From Hylemonella gracilis (GTDB taxonomy: Bacteria > Pseudomonadota > Gammaproteobacteria > Burkholderiales > Burkholderiaceae_C): a DNA stretch of 50,292 nt. The stretch covers positions 1 through 50,292 of the forward strand of contig CAMAWQ010000002.1 in NCBI GenBank assembly GCA_945862005.1. Reading direction: 5' to 3'. The notes beneath the pieces are model-generated. The model saw nothing but the letters and a program-made list of their open reading frames with translations, was not told the origin of the DNA and ran no database searches. The translations under genes were made by a program, and so were the position numbers. Positions 33,115-41,166 of this stretch are shown here, in pieces; the first letter of the stretch is position 1; each line of letters starts with the position of its first letter.

Positions 33115-34587
33115 TCAAGTTGTGGGCCGGAACAAATACTTGCCTTTAGGCTTGCCAATAACTTGACCGTTCTCATAGATTTTTTCACCCCTAAGATAGG
33201 TGGCTTCAACGCTCGCAGAAAGCTCTAGACCTTCAAAGGGGGTGTAACCCTGAGTGGACGCCGAATCCTTGGCATGTATGGTCCAGGTTTTGGCTGGATT
33301 AACTAGAGCAATATCAGCGTCAAAGCCATGAGCAATATCACCCTTGCTATTGAGCCCATAGCGCTGGGCAGGATTCCAACTTAGCACACGAGCCATATGG
33401 TTGTAACCCATTCCGCGTTTTGTGCCTTCGCTCACAAGAGAAGGCAGTAGGTATTCGGTGCCACCAAATCCACTCTTGGTCATCCATATATTTCCAAAGT
33501 AACGTTTGGCAGATTTCATTTCGTGACGGCAGCATGCGTGGTCACTGACAACCCAGTCCAACTCACCAGCCAGGAGCGCCTCCCATAGAAACTCCACATC
33601 CTCGCGCGGGCGAATGGGCGGATTGACCTTAGCCAAAACTGCTGCTTTACTATGAATATCAAGCATCAGGTGACCAATAGTGACTTCGCGCTTGAAATCA
33701 ATATGTGGAAAGGTTTGAGCCATCATCATCGCGGCCTGAACCGCTTTTCGGGACGACAGGTGAAGAAGATTGATGTTGGGCAAAGCTGTCTCATGAGCTA
33801 GGTAGCTAGCGATAAAAACAGCAAGGCCTTCTGAGTGCTGCGGCCTAGAAGCACTATAGGCTGCCAAACCGCTTAACGATTTATCTTTTTGAACTAGCTC
33901 CGTGTATGCCGTCATGACTTCAGCAGTCTCGCAGTGCAAGGACAGTGAAATTTGCTTAGCACGATCTGGAAACCTCTCTCTCGCTGCCTGAATGCCACGC
34001 ATGATGAACTCGAAGTGAGCGAAATCGTACCGCTCGTCCTCACCGATCATCAAGAAGTCTTTTTGCGAGTTTGAGGCTCCATGCAGGCCGTGCGAGCCAT
34101 AGAACATGAAGATCTTAAAACTGGATACACCGTGCTTTTCAATGAGTTCAGGAATTTCCCGAATGTGCTCACGGTCCATTGGCGCCAGATGAAAACCATA
34201 GTCAACGTGAAATCTACCGCGAGCGATTTTGAGTACTTCAGGATAAAACTTTTTGTAAGGTCCGCCCTTATTCAGGTAGTACTGCCCCGTTCGGAAATAA
34301 TTAAGACTCGAAGTGACACCCCCCATAGCCGCGGCTTTACTTTCGGAGATTGCATCTTCATACAGAGGAGAGTAGATACCACTGTGCATATGCGCATCCA
34401 CTACTCCCGGAAAGGCTAAGGCTCCTTTAGCGTCATCCACTCGCTTAGCTCTACTCACATCAATACCCGGTGCTATCAACGCAAACTTGCCCTCATTGAT
34501 AGCGATATCGCTATCGTGAACGACATTGCCATGAGGACGAACTAGGCGAACATTCTTAATAAGCAAGTCAAATTCGGGTTGATTCAT
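33115..34587 (-). CDS. Cyclic amidohydrolase (dihydropyrimidinase/hydantoinase/allantoinase type)
   Basis: 490 residues. This metal-dependent amidohydrolase has HxH at residues 66-68 (VVDAHMHSG) and the carboxylated-lysine candidate Lys158 (SSFKIFMFYG). Further metal His are in SLHCETAE and LLHLSSRKA, and the catalytic Asp is in VVSDHACC. That arrangement is the binuclear hydantoinase-like subtype, which opens cyclic amides or imides. The C-terminal beta-sandwich ending (ADIALVNPAKTWTI, GxxIYENGQVIG-like) is also typical. It is the second gene behind a TctC-type binding protein (17-base gap), which suggests the transported compound is a ring amide. I cannot name the substrate. Confidence 0.85.
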   Translation of the reverse strand: MNQPEFDLLIKNVRLVRPHGNVVHDSDIAINEGKFALIAPGIDVSRAKRVDDAKGALAFPGVVDAHMHSGIYSPLYEDAISESKAAAMGGVTSSLNYFRTGQYYLNKGGPYKKFYPEVLKIARGRFHVDYGFHLAPMDREHIREIPELIEKHGVSSFKIFMFYGSHGLHGASNSQKDFLMIGEDERYDFAHFEFIMRGIQAARERFPDRAKQISLSLHCETAEVMTAYTELVQKDKSLSGLAAYSASRPQHSEGLAVFIASYLAHETALPNINLLHLSSRKAVQAAMMMAQTFPHIDFKREVTIGHLMLDIHSKAAVLAKVNPPIRPREDVEFLWEALLAGELDWVVSDHACCRHEMKSAKRYFGNIWMTKSGFGGTEYLLPSLVSEGTKRGMGYNHMARVLSWNPAQRYGLNSKGDIAHGFDADIALVNPAKTWTIHAKDSASTQGYTPFEGLELSASVEATYLRGEKIYENGQVIGKPKGKYLFRPTT

Positions 34588-34604
34588 AAAAGTGCCAGCT
34601 TTAT

Positions 34605-35597
34605 TCAGTCAATGTTGATGCGATTAGCCTTGATAACAGGGGCCCACTTTCGATTTTCAGCTTGAATAAAGCCCACGTAGTCTGCACCAACCAAAGGTAG
34701 AGGAGTCATCCCCAACTCGATAAGTCGAGATTGAATCTCGGGAATATTGACAATGGCTTGTACTTCCCGTTGGAGCCGCAGTGTGATATCAATCGGCAAA
34801 CGCGCCGGTGCCGAAATACCGAACCACGCCCCACCCGTGACACCAGGCAAGATTTCATTAAGTGTTGGAACATCTGGAAAGGAGGTACTTCGTTTTTCGC
34901 CGCTGACCGACAACAGTCGCATCTTGCCCCCCCTTACGTAACCTGTGGCAGTAACTAAGCTTTCAAACATGCCATCCAATTGACCACCAAGCAAATCGTT
35001 AATAGCTGGGGCTGAACCCTTGTAGGGCACATGGACCATGTCAATACCTGCCGCCAACTTGAGCAACTCCCCCGTAAGAAAACCTGAACTACCTACCCCG
35101 GCCGAGGCGTAGTTGAAAGCCCCCGGCTTTGAGCGCGCTATAGCTATGAAATCAAGCATTGTTTTGGCGGGGTGATCGCTACGCACAACAAATCCATTAG
35201 CGAAGGTTCCCAGCAAGGAGATATGGGTAAAGTCCTTGACGGGTTCATAAGGCATTGTGCTTCGCATCAATGGGCCAGGAGCAATAGCTGGATTGGCAGC
35301 GACAACCAAGGTATAGCCATCTGGGGCCGCTTTTGCAACGCTATCTGTACCCAAAAGCGAACCTACGCCGGGCCGGTTTTCGACCACTACGGCAACATTA
35401 AGAGCCTCCGCAAGGCGCTGACTGAACATGCGGGCAATGACATCTGTAGAGCCGCCAGCTGGAAATGGCACTACAAGCCTAATTGGACGAACTGGATAAG
35501 CCTGAGCAAGAGCGAGCTTGGAATATGTAAACACATTACCAACTAGCGCAAACGACAAGCCATTTAGTACTTTACGACGTGTAAACTTGTTCAACAT
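34605..35597 (-). CDS. TctC/Bug-type tricarboxylate transporter binding protein (copy 1)
   Basis: Periplasmic solute-binding protein of 330 residues in the TctC (Bug) family. The signal region contains TRRKVLN, a possible twin-arginine motif, followed by a hydrophobic stretch ending ALAQA. The mature part shows the family pattern YPVRPIRLVVPFPAGGSTDVIAR and VVVENRPGVGSLLG. No TctA or TctB membrane partner is encoded in the window. GGGAGG upstream supports ATG 35597. This start codon shares two bases with the start of the divergent monooxygenase gene. Confidence 0.92.
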   Translation of the reverse strand: MLNKFTRRKVLNGLSFALVGNVFTYSKLALAQAYPVRPIRLVVPFPAGGSTDVIARMFSQRLAEALNVAVVVENRPGVGSLLGTDSVAKAAPDGYTLVVAANPAIAPGPLMRSTMPYEPVKDFTHISLLGTFANGFVVRSDHPAKTMLDFIAIARSKPGAFNYASAGVGSSGFLTGELLKLAAGIDMVHVPYKGSAPAINDLLGGQLDGMFESLVTATGYVRGGKMRLLSVSGEKRSTSFPDVPTLNEILPGVTGGAWFGISAPARLPIDITLRLQREVQAIVNIPEIQSRLIELGMTPLPLVGADYVGFIQAENRKWAPVIKANRINID

Positions 35598-36795
35598 GAA
35601 AGCCCTCCCTCAAGTTTTAATTGTAGGTGCCGGTCCAGTGGGCCTTACTGCCGCTCTGGTTTTGGCGGATTCTGGTGTCAAGGTTCAAGTGCTTGAGGCA
35701 TCCAGCGGCATAGAAGAAGACCTTCGCGCCTCTACATTCCACCCGCCGACCTTGGATATGCTCGATGCTTGGGGCATTACCAGTACCTTGCTGGCACAAG
35801 GTTTGTTGTGTCCACATTGGCAGGTCCGCCTTCACCCTGCTGGAGAGTTTGCACGTTTCGACCTGTCTGTACTGGCTGACATCACCGCACACCCCTACAG
35901 ACTCCAATGCGAGCAGTTCAAGCTTTCTCGTGCATTGTTGGCTCGACTGAAAGACTTTCCTCATGCGCATGTGCGCTTTGGCACATCTGTGGAAAAAGTC
36001 TCTCAGAACGATAGCAGTGTTCAATTGCATGTGACCCATGAAGACGGCTCTGAAAACTTGCGCGGTGGGTGGTTGATCGGAGCAGACGGTGCACACAGCA
36101 TTGTGCGCAAAGCGCTCGGAGTTGGCTTTGAAGGTCAGACTTACCCCGAAACTACGATTTTGGCTACTACCAACTTTGCTTTTGAAGAGCACTTGCCAGG
36201 GTTGTCTAATGTGTCTTATTGCTGGCATATGGATGGAGGTAACTTCAGTCTGCTTAAGGTTCCTGAACGTTGGAGGGTCTCTATCTACCCTGATGCGAAC
36301 AAGCCCATTGAAGAATCTTTGACCCCTGAAGCCATTGAAGAGTCTCTCCAAGCTATCGTTCCGCATGAGAAACCATACCAGGTGATGGAAGTAAGACCCT
36401 ACCGCGTACATCAGCGTATAGCCTCGTCTTACGGAATTGGTCGAATCTGGTTGGCCGGAGACGCCGCCCATTTGAATAGCCCAGCCGGAGGTATGGGAAT
36501 GAACGGCGGCGTGCATGACGCGCTTAACTTGGCCAAAAAACTGGTGAGAGTTTTGAGGGGCGAGCCCAGCGAGCTGTTGGCTCAATACGAACTTCAGCGC
36601 CGGCCTGTAGCACTTGAACAAATTCTCAAGCAATCCGACGCCAACCGAGCTCGCATGCGTGAGCGTGACCCCACTCTGCGCCGCCAGGCCTTGCAGAAAC
36701 TTCAGGTTATTGCTGATGACCCTGTTGCCCATAGGCAGCACCTGCTTCGCACATCGATGATCGAAGGACTGAGACTCAGCGGCCAGATTCAATAG
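35596..36795 (+). CDS. Class A FAD-dependent monooxygenase (PobA/MhpA/UbiH type)
   Basis: 399 residues. The FAD fold starts at once (QVLIVGAGPVGLTAALVL, GAGPVG at 11-16), with GADGAHSIVRKALG (DG motif) and LAGDAAHLNSPAGGMGMN (GD motif), the three hallmarks of flavoprotein aromatic hydroxylases. A ring hydroxylation or oxidative decarboxylation is likely. It is the only plus-strand gene of the island. The ATG at 35596 overlaps the copy 1 TctC start codon on the other strand and has no visible ribosome-binding site. A longer frame from 35518 would overlap TctC further and adds no recognisable fold. It converges with the racemase-like gene 8 bases downstream. Confidence 0.88.
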   Translation: MKALPQVLIVGAGPVGLTAALVLADSGVKVQVLEASSGIEEDLRASTFHPPTLDMLDAWGITSTLLAQGLLCPHWQVRLHPAGEFARFDLSVLADITAHPYRLQCEQFKLSRALLARLKDFPHAHVRFGTSVEKVSQNDSSVQLHVTHEDGSENLRGGWLIGADGAHSIVRKALGVGFEGQTYPETTILATTNFAFEEHLPGLSNVSYCWHMDGGNFSLLKVPERWRVSIYPDANKPIEESLTPEAIEESLQAIVPHEKPYQVMEVRPYRVHQRIASSYGIGRIWLAGDAAHLNSPAGGMGMNGGVHDALNLAKKLVRVLRGEPSELLAQYELQRRPVALEQILKQSDANRARMRERDPTLRRQALQKLQVIADDPVAHRQHLLRTSMIEGLRLSGQIQ

Positions 36796-36803
36796 CCCAA
36801 CTA

Positions 36804-37574
36804 TCAACGGCAACTTCCAATCTCGCTTCGCCACTGAGCTTTCGGATCAAGCATAGCTTTTAATATATGGTGGTGACTGGTTTGAACCGCAGTTGCACAG
36901 CGCATAGCCCAGGCTAGACAAAGATTTGACGAAAGAATCGGCACTGAGGAGTAACGCTGGGCAATAACTCGCAACGTTGGCATACCCGTGCCGCTAAGCA
37001 ACACCGCATCGCACAAGCTGGTATCAATCTGGTCAAAAATCTCTAACACGCTCCTAGACCTCAGACCATAAATATTGCGAGTGTCCAGCAGTTCTTGAGG
37101 CAGGGTCAAAATAGGCCCCAGATCAAAACCGCAGGCGCGCCAGTAGGCCTGGCCAGCTGCTGAAAGCCAATCAGGATAGGGCGATAGCAAGGCTATACGT
37201 CGTGCGCCCAGGGTCTGGAGAGCAAGTTTGATGGCTTGAGCAGCCCCAATTACTGGATAGCCACGTGCTGAAGTTAAGTTACCAAGCCGAAGCTGATCCT
37301 CCTCTAGGCCCACGAGATAGCTTGATCCAGTGCAAGCAAAGCCAGCCACCTGAACTGGAGCCACATCAAATTGATCTAAGGTTTGGCTTAGCTTGTCAAA
37401 GTAATCGATCAGCCGAGCCCGAGAGTCCTGAAGCAGACTCGTCATTCGTGCCGTTAACAAGCTGTTGCCTTGAGACAGCAATGCTTGCATTTCTGGCTCG
37501 ACTGTTGGATTGGCTTGGGGCACAGCGACCGCTAAGACTGGACCGTATTCGAGACTGCAGCTGAGATCAGCCAT
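36804..37574 (-). CDS. Asp/Glu racemase superfamily protein (maleate isomerase/arylmalonate decarboxylase-like)
   Basis: 256 residues. The fold family is recognised from AVPQANPTVEPEM at the start and the first active-site segment FACTGSSYL (Cys81). Racemases and maleate cis-trans isomerases use two cysteines. Here the second position reads LLSGTGMPT, with Gly195 where Cys is expected, so a standard two-Cys racemase or isomerase reaction is doubtful. It follows a LeuD-like gene by 7 bases. Function unknown; a diacid isomerase, decarboxylase or lyase role is inferred from its neighbours. Confidence 0.75.
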   Translation of the reverse strand: MADLSCSLEYGPVLAVAVPQANPTVEPEMQALLSQGNSLLTARMTSLLQDSRARLIDYFDKLSQTLDQFDVAPVQVAGFACTGSSYLVGLEEDQLRLGNLTSARGYPVIGAAQAIKLALQTLGARRIALLSPYPDWLSAAGQAYWRACGFDLGPILTLPQELLDTRNIYGLRSRSVLEIFDQIDTSLCDAVLLSGTGMPTLRVIAQRYSSVPILSSNLCLAWAMRCATAVQTSHHHILKAMLDPKAQWRSEIGSCR

Positions 37575-37581
37575 AAGGAAT

Positions 37582-38097
37582 TTATTTCAAGTTTCGCTGT
37601 TTGAGGCTTGCAAGCAAACCTCCCTTGAGCGCCATTTGCAGAAGAAAGTCAGGAACAGGTTCGCAATTAAGGCGCTTTCCAGACAATAAAACAACCGAAG
37701 ATCGATCCACATCTAGCAAAAGGTGCTTCTCATTTTTTAACGAATCGGCACTTGTACAAGTCAGCAAAATCAGACCTAAGTTAAATGCATTACGAAAAAA
37801 AAGACCGCCATAGCTAGGAGCAATGACAGCAGCCACACCTAGATGAACTAGGGCACCTGCTGCCTGCTCCCGGGAAGATCCAATGCCGAAATTACGACCC
37901 GCCACTATCACATCCCCTGGTCTTACAAGTGAGGCGAAGTGAGGAACTAAGCTTTCTAAGCAGTGATTTGCAACCACATCAATTCCATACTGCATCCATG
38001 CTCCGGGAGCTAACGCATCGGTATTCACCTCGTCACCCAAATGCCAGATTTTGTGCGGGGCACCGGCGTAAATACTCTTAGGTTCTACTGCGTTCAA
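37582..38097 (-). CDS. LeuD-like small subunit of an aconitase-family hydratase
   Basis: 171 residues. The swivelling-domain protein has the signature NFGIGSSREQAAGALVHLG and YGGLFFRNAFNLGL. It forms the active hydratase with the large subunit encoded directly upstream. The start is TTG 38097, overlapping the large-subunit stop (TTGA) and served by GGGAGG 7 bases before it. Housekeeping leuCD would normally sit with leuB, and that is not the case here, so this pair probably acts in catabolism (maleate, citraconate or dimethylmaleate hydratase type). Confidence 0.88.
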   Translation of the reverse strand: MNAVEPKSIYAGAPHKIWHLGDEVNTDALAPGAWMQYGIDVVANHCLESLVPHFASLVRPGDVIVAGRNFGIGSSREQAAGALVHLGVAAVIAPSYGGLFFRNAFNLGLILLTCTSADSLKNEKHLLLDVDRSSVVLLSGKRLNCEPVPDFLLQMALKGGLLASLKQRNLK

Positions 38098-39362
38098 ATC
38101 ATGACCTCCCTCGGGTCAGTAATGCAACCCCGAAGCGCTGAAGCAGCAACGGTGTATGGGGAACCAAGAAACACTTCAGTGCTAAGTGGGCCCATGCGGC
38201 CTTGAAAATTACGAGCAGTGCTAGAAATAACGGTTTGGTTTTCTTCAAAGTTTTGCCCATAGCCAGCACATGCTCCGCAGCTGCTCGGTAAGATTTTGGC
38301 ACCCGCATCGATCAAAGTCTGAAGCGTTCCTTCTGACGCAGCAACCGCCTGATCCTTCAAGCTTGCTGGGGCGATTAACATCTGAACTCCAGGGGCTACT
38401 TTGCGACCCCTCAAGACCTGGGCAGCAAAACGTAAGTCTTCTAGCTTAGCCCCAGTACAAGCGCCAATATAGGCAACATCAATAGATGTATTTGCAAACT
38501 CGACCAACGGCACACCATGAGCAGGGCTATGGGGAGCAGCCAGCTGTGGCCCCAACACGTCAGCGTCAAAATCGTATTGTTGTGAGCTACTGTAAAGATC
38601 GGATTGCAAATTCTCGATCCCATTAGGCAATACAGCCCCGTTAAGGCCAAGCCATTCAATGGTGGCAGCATCTGGCGCTACCAATCCAGTCTGCGCACCC
38701 AGCTCTGCGCTCATATTACAAAGCGTCATACGCTCCTGCATCGAGAGCTCCCTCACGGCGCTACCAGCAAACTCGACTGCCTCGTAATTTGCACCATTGA
38801 TGCCAAAACGGGCAATCATGAACAACATCATGTCCTTGGCGCAAACGCCCCTAGCCAGCCGGCCAGACCAGTTCATAGTGATAGTCCTCGGTACCCGGAG
38901 CCAAATTTCGCCGGTAACGACAACTCCAAGCATCTCAGTGCTGCCTATCCCAAACATATAGGCGCCAAAGGCTCCACCGGTAGTCGAATGAGAATCACCC
39001 CCAACGCAGAACATACCCGGAGAAATATGTCCGTTCTCAGGAACCACCACATGACAGATGCCCTGGCTGTCGTAGACATTTGGAAGCGACTGCTCGCGTG
39101 CCCAGTCTCGCGCAATGTTCACAATCTTGCGAGATTCAGGATTACGCTCTGGCACATAGTGGTCCATAACCAAGACAACGCGTGACTTATCCCAAATTTG
39201 TGCCCCCAGCTCCTCAAGCATCGGCTTGAGACGGCGCGGGCCCGATGAGTCATGGAACATGGCGAGGTCGACTTTGCAAATCACAATTTCGCCCACATCT
39301 ACGGTATTACGGCCAGCAGCTCTGGCAATAATTTTTTGAGCAAGAGACTGCAGTTGACTCAT
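38094..39362 (-). CDS. LeuC-like large subunit of an aconitase-family hydratase
   Basis: 422 residues. The 4Fe-4S hydratase has cluster cysteines in YIGACTGAKLED and SSCGACAGYG (a CxxC pair), and GGDSHSTTGGAFGAYMFGIG in the substrate region. It is similar to 3-isopropylmalate dehydratase large subunits of the shorter bacterial type, which also includes maleate and 2,3-dimethylmaleate hydratases. ATG 39362 overlaps the stop of the upstream TctC gene (ATGA), and its own stop overlaps the LeuD-like start, so these three are co-translated. Confidence 0.9.
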   Translation of the reverse strand: MSQLQSLAQKIIARAAGRNTVDVGEIVICKVDLAMFHDSSGPRRLKPMLEELGAQIWDKSRVVLVMDHYVPERNPESRKIVNIARDWAREQSLPNVYDSQGICHVVVPENGHISPGMFCVGGDSHSTTGGAFGAYMFGIGSTEMLGVVVTGEIWLRVPRTITMNWSGRLARGVCAKDMMLFMIARFGINGANYEAVEFAGSAVRELSMQERMTLCNMSAELGAQTGLVAPDAATIEWLGLNGAVLPNGIENLQSDLYSSSQQYDFDADVLGPQLAAPHSPAHGVPLVEFANTSIDVAYIGACTGAKLEDLRFAAQVLRGRKVAPGVQMLIAPASLKDQAVAASEGTLQTLIDAGAKILPSSCGACAGYGQNFEENQTVISSTARNFQGRMGPLSTEVFLGSPYTVAASALRGCITDPREVMI

Positions 39363-40312
39363 TCGGGTCTGGCTCCAGAAAATTTCACAACCTTAGACCA
39401 ACGGACAATTTCAGCCAAAACAAAGCGAGAGAACTCATCTGGAGTATTTCCAACAGGTGTATAGCCTTCCACTTCAAGTCTTCGCCTTACTTCGGACTGC
39501 GACAAGGCATGACGTGCAGCATCTGAGAGCCTGCGAGCCAATACAACATCCATTCGAGCTGGAGCAAAAAGACCAAACCAAGCACTTGATTCGAATCCCG
39601 GCAACACTTCGTTGATAGCGGGCACGTCTGGAAACGCCGTCAGCCTCTTAGAGCTCGTTACACCAAGGGCTCGAAGTTTTCCATTCTTTATATGAGCTGA
39701 TGCGTTACCGATTGCGGCAAACATCAATTCAACCTGTCCCGCTAAAACGTCTTGTAAAGCTGGTGCGGTTCCCCGATAAGGAATATTGACGATGAACGCA
39801 CCCGACTGCATCTTGAAGGCGTCACCTGCCAGATGCAATGACGACCCTATGGCGCCTATTGCAAAATTAAGCTGACCGGGCTTACTTCTGGCCAACGAGA
39901 TCAAATCATGCACGTTTTTAACAGGTAACGATGGATGTGCAACCAGAATGGACGGGGAAGTGGCCACAAGAGTCAGTGGGGTAAAGTCTTTTACAGGATC
40001 AAAAGTAAGGGATGGGTAAAGCGACGCATTTATGGCGTGACTTGTAAAACTCATTAGCAGTGTGTTGCCATCAGCCGCAGCCTTAGCTACGGCGTCAGCA
40101 GCAATGTTGCCGCCAGCACCCGGCCTGTTTTCCACAATCACCGATCGACCGAGATGCCGACCAAACTCCAAGGCTAGTGTTCGAGCAATAGTGTCGGTAG
40201 AACCACCTGCTGGTGCGCCAACAAGTATTCGAATTGGTGTTGTGTCCTGTGCGTTTACAACCGAAACAAAAGATATGAAAGAAAGCACTGCAAGCGCAAT
40301 AAGTCGGCACAT
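39359..40312 (-). CDS. TctC/Bug-type binding protein (copy 2)
   Basis: 317 residues. A Sec signal peptide (about residues 1-21, ending VVNAQ) is followed by IRILVGAPAGGSTDTIARTLA and VIVENRPGAGGNIAADAVAK. ATG 40312 is preferred over TTG 40330. It overlaps the LeuC-like gene (ATGA), so its ligand is probably the substrate of that hydratase or a precursor. A 66-base AT-rich gap separates it from the SDR gene and may hold a promoter. Confidence 0.9.
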   Translation of the reverse strand: MCRLIALAVLSFISFVSVVNAQDTTPIRILVGAPAGGSTDTIARTLALEFGRHLGRSVIVENRPGAGGNIAADAVAKAAADGNTLLMSFTSHAINASLYPSLTFDPVKDFTPLTLVATSPSILVAHPSLPVKNVHDLISLARSKPGQLNFAIGAIGSSLHLAGDAFKMQSGAFIVNIPYRGTAPALQDVLAGQVELMFAAIGNASAHIKNGKLRALGVTSSKRLTAFPDVPAINEVLPGFESSAWFGLFAPARMDVVLARRLSDAARHALSQSEVRRRLEVEGYTPVGNTPDEFSRFVLAEIVRWSKVVKFSGARPE

Positions 40313-40378
40313 TTTGAAACTCACTACCAAAACAGAATTTTTTTCACAGCGAAAAAGCGAAACATAATTAAAAGGGAT

Positions 40379-41158
40379 TTAATGCATCATCGCACCGCCA
40401 TCCACATTGATGGTCTGGCCAGTTATATAACTACTTGCATCCGACAATAGAAAGAGCAACACTCCCACCAAATCCTCAGGTATTTGTGTGCGCTTTAATG
40501 CTTTGCGACTATTTAACTCTTGCATTTTTACAACGTAAGCTGGATTACTAAATTCGATTTGCCGTTCACTTGCAGTGAATCCGGGCGTGATGGCATTAAC
40601 CGTAATGTTGTCATCACCCACTTCACGTGAGAGCGCACGAGTAAAACCAACGACGCCTGCCTTTGATGTTGTGTAATGCAGTCTATTGGGCGTGCCATCC
40701 CAAATGCGGTTGGATGAAATATTGATAATTCGTCCACCCCCCATTTTTTTCATGTGTGGATAGACGGCCCTGCTGCACAAAAATAGGCTGCGTAAATTAA
40801 CCTCCATCACGCGATCCCAGTCTGACTGCTCTATTTCATACCATGGACCTCGGGGAAGTGTGCTCATGAGCGCAGCGTTGTTCACAAGACCGTGAACAGA
40901 ACCAAAATGCTTGATGACGGCACTGACCATGTTGATAACTGAGTCCGGATTAGAAACATCGCAACCCAAACCTAGTGCACTTTGTCCTCTTGCGTTCAAG
41001 TCTGATGCCAGCTGTTGAGCGAGAAATTCATTTTGGTCTGCAATCACTGGTTTTGCGCCGCAAGAAGCCAGCGCCTCACAATAGACCCGCCCAATTCCAG
41101 ACGCACCACCCGTAACTATGACCACCTTTTCAGATAAGTCAAAAAGTTTATGCGCCAT
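40379..41158 (-). CDS. Short-chain dehydrogenase/reductase
   Basis: 259 residues. Classical SDR: nucleotide motif TGGASGIG (residues 16-23), VNNAALMS, catalytic Ser in INISSNRIWDG, and Tyr/Lys in LHYTTSKAG, with TGQTINVDGGAMM at the end. Asp at the end of beta2 (VIADQNEF) suggests NAD(H). ATG 41158 is preferred to TTG 41170. It lies 8 bases behind TctC copy 3. Substrate unknown. Confidence 0.88.
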   Translation of the reverse strand: MAHKLFDLSEKVVIVTGGASGIGRVYCEALASCGAKPVIADQNEFLAQQLASDLNARGQSALGLGCDVSNPDSVINMVSAVIKHFGSVHGLVNNAALMSTLPRGPWYEIEQSDWDRVMEVNLRSLFLCSRAVYPHMKKMGGGRIINISSNRIWDGTPNRLHYTTSKAGVVGFTRALSREVGDDNITVNAITPGFTASERQIEFSNPAYVVKMQELNSRKALKRTQIPEDLVGVLLFLLSDASSYITGQTINVDGGAMMH

Positions 41159-41166
41159 ACTTAAAA

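Noticed and set aside
35617-36834. Large antisense frame opposite the flavin monooxygenase
   Set aside because: It is 405 codons long but shows no family features, while the plus-strand frame has all three FAD motifs; it is a shadow frame.
37582-39362. Housekeeping leuCD of leucine synthesis
   Set aside because: No leuB or leuA nearby, TTG-started small subunit, and co-translation with a TctC binding protein point to a catabolic hydratase.
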